DNA from: Thuidium tamariscinum
Taxonomy: Eukaryota > Streptophyta > Bryopsida > Hypnales > Thuidiaceae
NCBI GenBank assembly: GCA_947034885.2
Contig: OX344749.2
Location: 19,731,501 to 19,795,500, forward strand
Reading direction: 5' to 3'
DNA: 64,000 nucleotides
Shown: one piece after another, positions 25,400 to 37,532 of the stretch
Numbering within the stretch: the first letter of the stretch is position 1
Layout of the letters: the number at the start of each line of letters is the position of its first letter
Position numbers and translations under genes: made by a program
The notes under the pieces: generated by a model
Seen by the model: the letters and a program-made list of their open reading frames with translations, nothing else
Databases searched by the model: none
Told to the model about the DNA's origin: nothing

Positions 25400-26115
25400 G
25401 CACCTACCTTAGCAAGCTAGGTCTTGTCGTAAAAAGTGATTTCATCTTTTGAAATACACGTGTTGTTGCTCACATATGAAATGTATTAATCATATAGAAT
25501 TGTACAAGTCTTGGAGATGTTTCTATTACAAATTTTTCTTGATCTTCAAAAGTGCATCATAGAGATCATGCTATTTTGAACAAAATGTATTCTAAATGAA
25601 GAAAATAAGTTCTTTAGTGGAGTATTTATTTAGTTAGTGAAAATTTCTAATGATATTGATAATTCGTGGTTAATTAGAATGTAAGGTGCATTGTAAAGAA
25701 ATATATAGATAACAACTACTTGCAAGCAATTTAGAATCAAGATCTAGATATGAAAAACTAAAGATATGACAATTTGTAAAAATGAAATGGACATTTTATT
25801 TGGCTTTGAAAAACCAATATATTGTATTGATAGATATTTGATGAGTGGATTTTTTGTGACAATTCCAATCATGAGTATTCAATTTATCTTCTTGATTGCT
25901 TAAATTAGACTAAATTTTGTTTCTTTCACATAATCACATTTATTTTATATTGTTTGTCACTTTCTTTATCATGACAATATATAGGCTATACAAGGTAGAC
26001 ACTTCAATATTGTAGCATGTTCTAAAAATTCTAAAAATTTGATTTATAGAATCGTGACTTGATTTATACATCACTACTAGTAGATGGTTTTTTTAAGTGA
26101 GTTTATAATATATTC
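25400..26115. other. AT-rich intergenic DNA, no gene seen
   Basis: It starts with GCACCTACCTTAGCAAGC, a family D-like terminus without a partner. Nothing coding. Confidence 0.5.
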
Positions 26116-26254
26116 TTAGTAGTAAGAATTATAGTTAATGACCTTTATAGAGTTTTTTAGTAAATATTTCAGAGAAATATATACAAATCTATTTGTCTAA
26201 TAGATTTTCACTAAAATTCTTTTTAAAGGTCATTACTTATAATCTTACTACTAA
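26116..26254. mobile_element. Palindromic MITE-like hairpin
   Basis: TTAGTAGTAAG at the left is mirrored by CTTACTACTAA at the right. Pairing continues with interruptions through AATGACCTTTA and TTTTAGT for about 50 bp per arm. No ORF and no clear target-site duplication. Confidence 0.5.
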
Positions 26255-28917
26255 CAACTCTTGAAGATTCTCAAAATGCACTACCATCCTTACAATTTGA
26301 AAAAAACAAAAAAGCTTCACTATTAACTTGATGACTTGGGTGGCTAGCATAAATAATGTAGATTAGGAATTGAAGATGAAAAATTCCTTCAAGTTTATCC
26401 CCTCTTTGTTATTATATAATTTATTGTACATACATTCTTATCTATTATAGGTTGATCAAGGGAAGGGGGGGGATATGGTATGTTTTTTGTATTTGTGATT
26501 TCAAGGATCATTAAGTAGAAGACTAAATTCCAAACTGCATTGTATAAATGTGAAATGGTATGTGAAAATACCTTGTGACATTTCTATAAGAAACCCATCA
26601 AGGTTAAAGTCTATTTATTGTGTTTGATGATGAGATGACCATGGTGATGGTGTTATCATTTCAATGTTAATGCAAATATTTATTTGGTTGTTTCAAGTCA
26701 AAAACTAACCCACACCACCTTTATCTAAAACAATGTTAAATACCTTTTTCTTTGATACTTCTTTTATTCACTGCATAGAGTCTCTTAGCTTACTTTTTGA
26801 TGGTTAATCTTTTAGAGTAATAAACTTATTGATTTGTAAGACAATAACATGTGAATTAGTTAAAAAATAAGCAACTTTCAATACATTGTGAAGATGAAAT
26901 TTCATCTTTTGAACTTTTCATAAAAAAAAACCCATCCATCTTGAATCTTTTGATAAAAATCACATGTTGAAGATATAAGTTTAAAATAAATGATGAAACA
27001 ATGAACTCTCCTATGGAGCTAATTAAGAAGAGAGCCTTGGACTACAAGCCTTAGAGTATAGGGTATATAGTGAGCATACAAATAATGAGCTCACACCAAA
27101 AGAAAAGTATCTACAATTTTTTATAAACATAAGGGCATATAATTGTAGGCCTATTTTTCATTATTGTGGTTTTGAATTGAAATATTGATGTGGACCTATC
27201 TTTCCATCATAGGAATGAAAACATTCTATAACAAAAATCTAGCACTAATGAGAAAGGACTATAGGCAACACTAAAAAAATTTCAACATCTTCATATAGCA
27301 AATGAAAATTCAACTCCAAATGTATTTGCCTACCCAAGTGAAGTTAATTCCACAAGAATTATAATGCTAGTAAGATTATTTTACTTATTTTTTATTATTT
27401 TTTCTTGTTTTTCTTGTTTTTCAAACCAAATATGAGCTCTAAAAGTAATGTACTTCCCTATCTTAGGATAAGATATAAGTATATAGTTTGCATTTTTTCT
27501 TGCATTGTTATCATTTATCTTACCAAAATAAAGGGGTTGTTACTTCTATTGTAGTGATGTATATCCTAGCAATCACAATCTTATCTATATGTATGTGTAT
27601 GCTTTTTAATTATACAACAACATGTAACCCTATAATTTCCTAAAAATTTCTTTACAAGTAAGCATTTGTCAACCAACATATATAGGCCTTGAGTCTACTT
27701 TATTTCCTAAGAAAAGGGCTTATAGTCTCTCCTTGAGGCAACTTTAATAACTTCACTATTCACTAAAGCTTAATATTGATTATATTAACAAGGAGCAGTA
27801 GATTTTCAATCTAATGGATGAGAATGTAACAACAGACTTTAAATATTTAATGATTTTGTTATTTTTCAAAATTATTAAACATTGAGTTCAAAAAATAAAT
27901 TAAAATTTGATACTTGTGATGAGGTCCCACAATTGCTTGGAAAATTCAAGTAGTCAATTTAATTTTAATGTCATCAATCAAAATAAAATGAATCAAAGCT
28001 TTCTACCCAAAATCCTTTTGAAAGTTTTAAATACTTATTAAAATTGGGAATAATAGAGTTCGATATAAATTTAAAAAGTTACAATGAAAATAGGAAAACA
28101 ATTATTTACAATATAGAAGTCAATAGGTCTCCAAAGGCAAAAATCCACTTTAGTCTATGAAAGACTTATACCAAGGTTAGATCCTATAATTTCTTTGTAT
28201 TTTGAACCAAAATATAGAAAAAATGGTCATTTGGGGGTTAATATTGTAGATGGAAACAAATGTAAAAAATTATTGTAATTTTGTTCAATAAATTTTATGT
28301 TATATGATCAGCATGTATATCTTAAATTTCAAATTATTTTAAATGATTAAACTATCAATTTTAATGTCATACTCTATATTTCAAATGAAGATAAAAAATA
28401 TTTTGAAATATATAAAAAACTATTTTAATTTCAAATTACTTTCAAATAATTTTTTTAGTAGATTGAATTCAATATTAAAAATGTAGACTTCAAAAGAAGA
28501 AGATGTTTATTATATATATATAATTTATTTTTCAGTTAGGATTTTCATAATTGTATTTAATTATATATTACATATGATTGCAAAAGAATTTCAAAGTAAT
28601 TTATCACAATGGAGAGACAAAGTTTTATATGCACTTTAAAATGGTGATGGTCACTCCATTGCTTGCCTATCTTTTCCATTTCCTTTCATGTCTACGTGCT
28701 TGAAAGGGGTATTGATTTGAAGTGTCATGATTTGAGTTTTTGGAAAGCTAATAATAATAAGTTTTCTAAAGACATTTAGTAGAAAAAATAATAGGTCTTT
28801 CAAATGATTTGGATTAGGCATTTTTGAATATGTTTGTATTGGATTGAATACACTTTAGATTAGGAATGGTAGCAATAATCCCAAACATATAGAAGAGAGG
28901 TTGTAGCATTTAGGGAG
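26255..28917. other. Long AT-rich intergenic DNA, no gene seen
   Basis: More than 2.6 kb without a reading frame over about 60 codons, an RNA gene or a repeat I can delimit. Confidence 0.55.
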
Positions 28918-29155
28918 TGCTAGTATGTGAGTATAAAATCTATGAGCCCATGACCTTAGGAGTTTATATTATAAACACTTTCTAAGGTTACAAGTGTCTA
29001 TGTTATAGGTACCTATGTTATAGACTCTTTCTATGTCATAGTGTACCTATATTACAAGTACATGTGTTATAAACACCTTGAAATGAATGTAGGTACATAC
29101 CTATAATTAGGCTCAAGACCTCTAGGCTAACATCTCTACACTCATATGCTAGCAT
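28918..29155. mobile_element. TIR element with internal short repeats
   Basis: TGCTAGTATGTGAGTA at 28918-28933 is mirrored at 29140-29155 with two mismatches. The inside has several short repeats built on GTTATA, GTACCTA and CCTATGTTATA. Non-coding. Confidence 0.5.
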
Positions 29156-29235
29156 TTTTGTTTAGCATTGTACCTATAGAGTAGTTTGCATCAGAAAAAT
29201 TTCACTATTTTGGTATTTCACTAGAAATATATATC

Positions 29236-29799
29236 TAAGGTAGGAGGCTTGAATTGTGGAGGGGCATTATGAATGGACCCTACAAAAGGGCTAAAAAGCA
29301 TGCACCTTTAATTGCAAATGGATGATGTTTTTTGGAGTTAGCATATGCTATTGTCATTACATTATTTTAGGACTATATCAAAGTGACAATAGAGATTGTA
29401 ACGAGCATAATTGAGTTGTTTATGCAATTAGTGTAAAATACAAGCGTAGCCAAGGAATTTCTATATTTATTGATTTATAGTGTAGTGCTCACTTTTACGA
29501 GTGGCATGAAGAAGATAAGTACATTATAAATTTATTTTTTGCACAAACTAAGTCAATTCAAAGGCATGATTTGATTTGCAACTACTACACCTATAAGCAG
29601 GAATAGTGACCTAGGGATATGTCACTTTGAAATTCTATTTCTAATTCTAGTTCATCCTATTAATTTCCCAAAAAAATTCCTACTCATTACTTTTGCATTT
29701 GTTTCTCTATTATATAATTTTTGACTTATTTGGCCCCAGTGTTGAGCCCACAAGCCTCTATTTCTTCTTAGTTGCTTGCTTTAAGAGCCTCCTACCTTA
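29236..29799. mobile_element. Family D TIR element (TAAGGTAGGAGGCT ends)
   Basis: The left end, TAAGGTAGGAGGCTT, is mirrored at the right as AGAGCCTCCTACCTTA, enclosing 564 bp without coding capacity. The TAAGGTAG terminus recurs in the elements at 33143-33420 and 39054-39475. Confidence 0.6.
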
Positions 29800-30976
29800 T
29801 ATTGATCCAAATTTTAAACTTCTTTTGCAAAATTCATAAATGTCACTATTATGGGGGTCATTATTTGGACCAACTTAATGAAATTGTGGTGGTGAATCAA
29901 TGTGCCATATATTACTAGAATTTCTAAATAACAAAATCAATGATTACTATTGTCTTGGATATTTGATTGGTCATTATGCAATCCTTACACAAATCATCCT
30001 AGAATAATTTAGTTGCTATAAACCTAAATACAAAACTAAGAAAATAATTGAAGAGTGTATCACATAGTATGTCATTTTAGCAAACTTTACCATTTTTTGC
30101 ATGCCAATTGTGCAGTTTAGAGAAAGCTAAAATTTTGTTTAACCTAAGTCTTTGCTCGGCCTAATTCATTGCTTGGCCATACAATCAATGGCAAAGAATC
30201 CTTCTACATAAGACAAAAGTGTATACACTCATCCGTGGAATTTTGAGTGAAAAAGGGAAGGCCTTGCACAATAGTTTGACCTCCAAAAGTAGTCTTTTTT
30301 TTTAAGTAGATAATTCATTTCATGCCAAAACATAATGACTTTTATAGTGACCAGCCCATCTTTATAGGAATAAGTAGAAGTAGACCATGCATACTAGTCC
30401 AAAGTAATTCATAGCTATGATAAATAGTTTCTAAGTTTGTTTATAAGATGAAATTGAAGAACTTTGAGGGCTAATGTTCACTTCTATTCCATCCCTCTAG
30501 CATCCCTAAAAATGCAAGTTGTTGTACATTGGGGTTAGATTTGTTCGGCCCTATACAAAATCATTTCTTTTTTTAATTTTAATTTTCATTCATTTCCTCA
30601 ATTTATATTGTTTGGAAGTTCTTTTTACAAGGTTCAAAATATTTCATGACCTATAGCATAGCTCAATTCATTTCATAACCTTTTGTAGTACAATTATAGC
30701 TTTACCAATGCTTAAGACTTTACCAATACTCATAGCTCTAGCTTTGTGGTTTTTTAATACATTAAGACTATTTTCATTAGTATTTTCTATATCTTTCACT
30801 TATGCCACTTTCTAATTTTTGAAAAATTCATTGGATGACTTATTTAACTTCTAAAGGATTGTTGTCTCTTCAAGGAACAAAATGGATTTTGGATAGATTC
30901 GTGTGACCTCAATTTTTGGTGAAACTTTTTGAAACGTTTTCATAAGATAGAAAAATTGAACAGCTTTGTGTTAGGG
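29800..30976. other. AT-rich intergenic DNA, no gene seen
   Basis: No coding region or delimited repeat recognised. Confidence 0.5.
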
Positions 30977-31700
30977 TGATTGCAAGAAACACTTGTCCTA
31001 TTTTTTGTCCCCTTGACCTCCAACATGTAGTTTTTTGCTCATAACTTTTGCATAGTTTGCCATATCAACTTAAAATTTGGAATGAAGATGCACAAAAAAG
31101 TTTAATATGTTGTGTAATTTTTTCAATTTCTTAAAAATTAGTTTACTATTTTTAAACTAACCCCGATTGGCTGTCTACCTTAGCCATTTTGGGAGGGGTT
31201 TAGTCCTATTTTTGACCCCAAAATGAAAATTTTGAGCTGAAAATTGGCATGCAAGGACCTCAACTAAAGTTACACAAGACCACGAAGAGATTTTTTGAAA
31301 ATACTATACTGTTCAACCTCCACATGTTGTCAAAGTGGATGACTTTGCACAAGTGTAGAGAATAGAATTAATTTTTTTCAAAGATGAAATTTGTTGGAAA
31401 AGAAATACCTTTACTTGAAGAAAAAATGCATTTTCCATTTTCGTTTTTTGAATTTTTTTACTATTTTTACCAAATTAATGAAAAAAAAGTTATTTTCATT
31501 GTATTTTCCATTGTCTATAACATTTAGAGAAAAAATTTCTTAGGTCTGAATTTCAAGAGACATAATATTCTCATTGCTCTTTAAATTATCCATATTTTTT
31601 TCAATTTAAAAAAAAATTATTTCAAAGGGTCATAGGACTCACAGGACTCATTGATTTTGAGCCATTTTGAGCCAAAACCGGTAAGTGTTTCTTGCAACAA
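30977..31700. mobile_element. Family C TIR element (TTGCAAGAAACACTT ends)
   Basis: TTGCAAGAAACACTT at 30980-30994 is mirrored exactly at 31683-31697. The interior shares phrases such as CATAACTTTTG and GGCTGTCTACCTTAGCC with AT-rich repeats elsewhere but has no ORF. A family B fragment follows directly on the right, so this copy may have inserted into one. Confidence 0.6.
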
Positions 31701-32153
31701 TCCATTAATATAATTTTTATTTCAATTGGTGCTTGGGAGCAAAAGTTATACCACAAAAAGTCCATAATTGAACTTTGTAGGCAACAAAAAAAAATTTGCA
31801 AAAAGATGAAACTAATTTTTTTTTAAATTTCCTAAAATAATATGTTTTTGTTTACATGTGAAGCTTTGATTCATTCTAATTGGATTAGTAATGAGAAAAT
31901 TATGGACAATTGATATAGTTTTTTCGAAAATTTCAATATCTTCTCGAAAAAATAACTTTGATTGTTCATATCTTCCAACCTTTTTGGTCAAACTCCATGA
32001 AAATTTTTACTGTATGATCTCTAAAAACAAGTTAAGTACAAGATCCTATGGTGATATTCTAAAAAAATGTTTTTTTTGTTTTCTTGGATGAAAGTAGTAG
32101 AAATGGCAGTTTTGAGAGTGTTTGATAGAAAAATGGCTTTAGTCCTTGAGGGG
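31701..32153 (+). mobile_element. Family B fragment (right end)
   Basis: Similar to the right half of 33847-34793: shared ACAAGATCCTAYGGT and GAAATGGCAGTTTTG, then a terminal GAGGGG before TTAA at 32154-32157. Truncated or interrupted on the left. No coding capacity. Confidence 0.5.
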
Positions 32154-32399
32154 TTAATTATATTCTGAACTATTTCTTAGCGATTTTGGCCGTGGCTAGC
32201 TTTGGGTATCACATTAGTTGCTTCCATTTCCAATGCAAGTCCTCGCCACTTTTCTTGCTATTGTTATCCATTTTTAACTTCTACAAGTTTAACCTTGTAT
32301 AGACAGTGCAGACTTGAATGGTCTGATGAATGACAAGGAATTCTCCCATGTAGGACAGAAATACAATCATTCATCTTCACTTTTAGGAGTGGTAAGTAA

Positions 32400-32764
32400 G
32401 GGGTGTCATGGCACTTTCGAAGTCCTCAAAATTCTGTGAGAAAGAGTACGTGGTGCATCGGAAGCGAAAGGCGGACGTGAAATTCTCAAAGAAAACGGAG
32501 TGCCATTTCTTCTCCTCCGCAGGTGAAGAAACGGCATTTTTGAAAAATTTCTCACGGAATTTCTTGAAGCCCTTGACTTGGCACAAGTATCGGAGCTCCC
32601 AACCCAGCTGTGCGAGCCATAAATTCTTGCGGAATTGTTGCAAACAGCAAAAAGGGATGTCACGGCTCCTCCATTCCACGGCAGTTTTCATTGGCTCCCA
32701 AAAAATCTCACCAACTTGGGTTTCCCTGAGAAATTGAGTTTCTCTGAGGAGCCGTGACACCCCC
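32400..32764. mobile_element. TIR element with GGGGTGTCAYGGC ends
   Basis: The left end GGGGTGTCATGGC is mirrored by GCCGTGACACCCC at the right. A third, internal GATGTCACGGCTCCTCC lies at about 32655. It is GC-richer than its surroundings. Reading frames on both strands are mirror-related and not convincing genes. The GTCACGGCTC core is shared with the element at 54451-54829. Confidence 0.6.
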
Positions 32765-32895
32765 TAGTGAAGATCTTCTATAGTTATTTGACTTCAAATG
32801 AATTTTTTTTTTTAAAATTTATTACCAATGATTCCCACGGTTTTAGAAATGATGAATTCCATAGGGACCCCATGTCCTTCTAGGGTTAACGTATA

Positions 32896-33010
32896 GGGCA
32901 ATGGCCGAAGAGGAGGGTGTTTTGGGAAATAACGGGTAGACGAGGAGGGCGGAGCCCGACGAGGAGGCCTATTATTTCCCAAAACACCCGACAATGAGGA
33001 GTCATTGCCC
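32896..33010. repeat. GC-rich imperfect hairpin
   Basis: GGGCAATG at 32896-32903 pairs with CATTGCCC at 33003-33010, and the 17-bp GGTGTTTTGGGAAATAA at 32916-32932 pairs perfectly with 32972-32988. GAGGAGG-type repeats lie in the loop and arms. It may be the core of a MITE, though I found no outer boundaries. A 14-bp direct repeat (GATGAGAAATCGAG) follows at about 33032-33060. Confidence 0.55.
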
Positions 33011-33142
33011 GACGTAAATCACGAACAAAAGGATGAGAAATCGAGGATGAGAAATCGAAGTTGGATGAGTAATGTATAATGCCCAATTACGCAAGAAAAC
33101 CCGCGCAATCAGGCATTACGCCTCACAACCCTCCCTGCAAAT

Positions 33143-33420
33143 GTAAGGTAGGTACACCCAAAATGGCACCTGACCTTAAAGCGCTCTGTACAACGTGCAT
33201 AGATTTTCAAAATCAGTCATGTACCCAGACTGTAGATGGCGCTTTCAGAAACACACTTTGACTGTTAATAACTTTTGCATAAGGTATCCGAATCCACTGT
33301 TCTTTGGTGCGTTGGAACATGCTTTCACTCACCAACAAGACTGTAAAAAAATTTGAACAACATAATAACAGGAACTAGGCACAGTAGAGAAACTGGCGCT
33401 TTTGGGTGTACCTACCTTAC
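33143..33420. mobile_element. Family D TIR element (perfect 21-bp ends)
   Basis: GTAAGGTAGGTACACCCAAA at 33143 is part of a 21-bp terminal repeat mirrored without mismatch at 33400-33420. The element is 278 bp and relatively GC-rich, with no gene. Perfect ends suggest recent mobility; flanking duplications are not obvious. Confidence 0.65.
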
Positions 33421-33846
33421 GGGGAAATTCCTGCGAGTGGTTTATGTCTGCTGTGAGCCCAGCGTGGAATTTAGAAGCGGCAACAATTCCATTTGTTTCA
33501 ATAAAAAAAAGGGAGGGTAACAATCCAGCACCTGCGTTTCTCACAAAACACCGAATTGAGCACCCGGGTCATTCCGTTGCTGTCCGCCCTTTCTATTTAT
33601 AACTTATGGCCGGTGTTTTCCACATTCATCACGAACTTCCCAAACCCACTCACTGCCTCCCAAAGTAACGCTTGTGAGGATCTGCACATCCAGGGGGCAG
33701 TTAGAGAATAAAATGATATGCACTTATTAGGAAATGGTTTAAGAAACCGATAGAATTGGTTTCATATTTTTTTGAGCTTGTATGAATGTAATATGAATTT
33801 GTAGAAACAATTGCATAGATGTACCTACTTTAGACTCTACACTTAA

Positions 33847-34793
33847 CCCCTAAACCCCCGGACAGCGTTTTTTGAGATTATAGATTTTTTGGGCAGCTCA
33901 CTACGGATGGAGTTTTTATTTTTTTTCTTTGAAATTTTGATACAATGTGTGTCCGAGGAGTAGCTTTAAGGCCCAACAATTTTCATAACTTTTGACTTTG
34001 TGGATAAAAAGTTATGGCATGATATGTTACTTTGTTTGCTCGGCGGGCAGACCGGGCAGCTGAAAAAACTTTTTCAAAAAAACTTTTTTTTGAAAAGTGA
34101 AATTTCAAATCGGTTCTTTAGGTTTATACAGACATGTGAAGCTTTGAATCAATCCATTCCGATCAATGAGTCAAAAGTTATGAAGATTTTAAGTTTGGGG
34201 TAGTTTGCAGCCAGTTACAGAATCTGCACAGCACAAAAAAAGTTTGAAATTCTTCATTTAATTCAATTTTTTATATTTTTGAAAGAAAATAAAAACAAAA
34301 AGTGTAGATTGTTTATTTCAACATTTTAACCATTGGGATTGAAAATTTTCAATTCCATGAATAAAATGTTCACAATTTAGTATTTTGGCTCATTTTTTAC
34401 TTCTTTCTACTTACTTATTTTTTCCTATATGTTGTACAATTCCAAATGGTTTGAAATTTTTTGAGAATGTAGCCAACTTACATTGAAGTAAGAATTCAAA
34501 GAGTAACCACCATTTTGAATTTTTTTTCACACAAATGTGACCTTGTGAAGTGCAGCTGCCCGGATTTTCGCTGGGATAAAAAAACAGTTTTTGTCAATTC
34601 AAATGCTTATATCTTGCAATCTACATGGTGGAAATTTCTGAAATTTTTTCCACATGTTTACAAACCACCTTACTACAAGATCCTACGGTTACATGAGTCA
34701 AAAATGTGTTTTTAAAAAAAAATTGCTCTTGTATTAGAAATGGCAGTTTTGGAGCATTTTTTTTGGTGAAAACGCTATCCGGGGGTTTAGGGG
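33847..34793 (+). mobile_element. Family B TIR element, intact, TTAA target site
   Basis: A 947-bp element with termini of about 25 bp, one mismatch between arms: left CCCCTAAACCCCCGGACAGC, right GCTATCCGGGGGTTTAGGGG. It is flanked by TTAA on both sides (33843-33846 and 34794-34797). TTAA targets with C-rich ends recall piggyBac-type transposons, but no transposase is present, so the superfamily is inference. Copies or fragments lie at 11780-13222, 31701-32153, 38787-39001, 42534-43457 and 59158-59374. Confidence 0.7.
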
Positions 34794-34797
34794 TTAA

Positions 34798-35539
34798 CAC
34801 ACAAGTGATGGAAGAAACACCCGAAAATAGTAGGTTGGAAGCTTGTATGATGTATATTGCATAGGAAATTGGCCAATGCAAAAACTACCTACATCAACCA
34901 TCAACACATTGATGGTTGCCCCACCTATCAGTTGTGGGTCCACTTGTGTGTTACCGTAGGGCTAATTCTATTCTAGGTATTAACCTTTAAACGCCAAAGA
35001 GGATGTTTTGTGTCCGTTGAATGGGAGAGAATCTTCCCTTGTAGAATGGAAGTGCAACTACTGGTTCTCAGTTTTAGGAGTGGAAAGGGGAAATCTTGTA
35101 TAGGGCTTTGATTTTGAATGAATATATTTGGCTTTTCCAAAGTAGATGATGTCACACGGAATCAAAATGCATGATTTCCACAGTCACGAGTCCATCGTTC
35201 AAGGGCTAAACAAATTCAGTTTGTGAAATTGGGAATTACTACCTTGCTTGCCATACAGTATAGTTTTGTTGGATTTTCAAAGATTGTTCATATGGAGAGA
35301 TGGATGAAGACACTATTTATACTATTTTGAAGCATGCCTTCAATTCATTCGTGTTACATAGGCTGCTATAATAATAATAAGGGTTTGTGATTCATTTGCA
35401 CCCCCGCCACAAAATTAAAAACAAAACACTGAAAACAGCTACTAAGTTGTAGTTATGGCAGTTACTGCCACTTCTGGGTACAGTGTAACACAATGTACCC
35501 AGATTTGAAAAAAAAATTTAATTTAAATTTTTTTAATTC
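34798..35539. other. AT-rich intergenic DNA, no gene seen
   Basis: Nothing recognised apart from a TTAACCTTTAAACGCC phrase at about 34980 that resembles a decayed family B terminus. Confidence 0.4.
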
Positions 35540-35620
35540 AACACCCCCTTTCCCCCTCCCAAATTTTTTTTAATTAAATTTTAAATTTTTTTGGAAGGGG
35601 GAAGGGGGTGTTGAATTAAA
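35540..35620. repeat. Palindrome with C/G-tract arms
   Basis: AATTCAACACCCCCTTTCC is mirrored about 40 bp later by GGGGGTGTTGAATT, with A/T-rich material between. Homopolymer-like tracts of C and G continue to 35690. Low-complexity origin is likely. Confidence 0.5.
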
Positions 35621-35739
35621 AATTTTTTAATTAAAGTTTTTAAATTTGGAGCGCCCCCTCCCTCCCCTCTTGTAATTTTTGGAAGGGGGGAGGACTCCAA
35701 ACAATATGGGACAAATCCAGTGTACACCTGTGTACACAT

Positions 35740-35910
35740 CCAACTGTATTCGTATTCATATTCAAACGTATTTGTATTTGAGCCGTATACACATCAGACG
35801 TATTCGTATTCGTATTCAGACGTATTTGTACTCATAGTGTACATATCAGTCGTATTCGTATTCGTATTCTGCCATATATACATTCAGCCGTATTTGTATT
35901 TGATCCAACG
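35740..35910 (+). repeat. GTATTC-rich simple repeat
   Basis: Irregular array of GTATTC and GTATTT hexamers in clusters of two or three, separated by CAGAC/CAGTC/ACATCAG spacers. The reading frame through it is a product of the repeat. Confidence 0.6.
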
Positions 35911-36145
35911 GCTGTAAAAAATTGTTTGAAGGGGGGGGTGCAATTTTTTCCCCCCAATCCAACAGCTCACAATTTTTTGAAGAGAGGGGGCCTATTAATT
36001 AATGGCAAAACCCTGGTTGTCACTTTTCAGTACATTGAACCCACCTTCTGATTGAATTAGCAAACCATTCTGCATCGTCTCCTTTGCAAACTCACATGTG
36101 AATGTCTTTGCACGGTAGAGTAATATGTTGTAGGCTGTCTTTTGA

Positions 36146-36179
36146 GTGGATAGTGAGGGACAGCTCCCTCACTATCCAC
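36146..36179. repeat. Perfect 15-bp stem hairpin
   Basis: GTGGATAGTGAGGGA, loop CAGC, then TCCCTCACTATCCAC. No flanking oligo-T and no gene beside it. Probably a hairpin-tipped repeat. Confidence 0.55.
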
Positions 36180-36350
36180 CAAAAAGAATTTAAAATTAGA
36201 TGTTTTTAAAATTATTAACTCCCCCCCAATCCCTACTAATTTTTTTTAAAATTTTAAAATTTAAAATTTAAAATTTGTATCCCCCCCCACTTCTTATAAT
36301 TTTCAGAAGGTTATAGGATGGACAATCAATATGGGATTTTACCCATATAT

Positions 36351-36480
36351 GTATTTAGTACATGTATTTAGTACACGTATTCAATATACATATTTAGTAC
36401 ATGTATTTTATACACGTATTCAATACACATATTCAGTGCAAGTATTCAGTACACGTATTCAGTATACGTATTTTGTATTG
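36351..36480 (+). repeat. 13-bp minisatellite
   Basis: About nine units of the consensus GTATTYAGTACAC from 36351 to 36467, then decayed units. Because 39 bp is three units, an open frame with a 13-residue period runs through it, but this is a repeat artefact and not a supported gene. Confidence 0.65.
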
Positions 36481-36681
36481 TTTGTGTATTTTGTACTGTA
36501 TCCGTATTTGGACGTGTACTATATCTGTATCCGTATATATGTTTGGACGGTTGAGATTAAATCTCACAAGATTAACAAATTGGGATTTTTTGAGAAATCA
36601 ATGGTGATTTCGAAGGTCACCATTTAAAAAAAAATATCAACGGCTTGTAAATTTTTGGAGAAGGGGGGAGGCAACTAATAG

Positions 36682-36705
36682 TATCTTCTGTAATCACAGA
36701 AGATA
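36682..36705. repeat. Perfect 10-bp stem hairpin
   Basis: TATCTTCTGT, loop AATC, then ACAGAAGATA. Isolated; function unknown. Confidence 0.4.
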
Positions 36706-37532
36706 GTATCTGACCCATTTCCAACCACTTAAGCAATCTGCATATTTCAAGTGTAAATTTTTTGAATGTAAAATTTTTCCCATATAGAGAAATAGAGTTT
36801 AAAAGGACTGTATATTTTTTCAGAATTTTATCACACAAAATGTAATTACTGTGAATTCTTTACTGAAAGATTCTCTATGACCTGTAATAGTGATATAGAC
36901 CTTTCTATTTCTGACTATAGGCTGATTGCAAAATCTAACAAGGGCTGATTGCATATATAAGAGGCTTGCAACCAATCATAATGTGCCAAAACTACTCCGG
37001 ACTTTGTGCCACAACTTCACGAAAAGAGAAGAGTCTATAGATTGGAAATAGGGTGGTGGTTGGAAATAGGTCGGATACTCTAAATAAAGGGGGGGTTGTA
37101 TTTGACTTGCACCCTTGAAATGACTTGGCATAACATTCAGTAGCCCATAGAAGGACTGCCTTTCCCTTTGTGAAGTCCCCATCACCTAATTTCATCTGAC
37201 ATATCTTGAAGTTTGCAACTTTAGTTACTGGGAGGCAGTGTGACAGGCTGCTACTGAATGTTATGGGGCTTCGCATTTGCATTCCATTTGTGCACCTTAA
37301 ATTTACTTCCAACATGCAATCTTGTATTTTCATTGGGTAGATGAAGGCAAGTATGTGCTGCATTCAGTTGTTGTATCACAAATCTTTCAGTTCAGTTCAG
37401 TGCAAATCTCCGTCCGGATATCATTGAACGGGGAAACTGACAAGAGCAGCCAAGATCGACACTTGGCACCCACATCTGATTCCACGAATCTCATGAGTCC
37501 TTCCACTTCGAACTTTCGAGGACGGAACAGAC

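Noticed and set aside
26460-26475. G-run as a possible quadruplex or regulatory element
   Set aside because: A single short run without the multiple spaced G-tracts required.
32383-32760. 125-codon minus-strand frame and overlapping plus-strand frame
   Set aside because: Both strands are open because the region is a GC-richer TIR element; no domain is recognisable.
36331-36627. 98-codon frame with a repeating YLVHVFSTRIQYT-type protein pattern
   Set aside because: The periodicity comes from the 13-bp minisatellite (three units equal 39 bp). There is no independent coding evidence.
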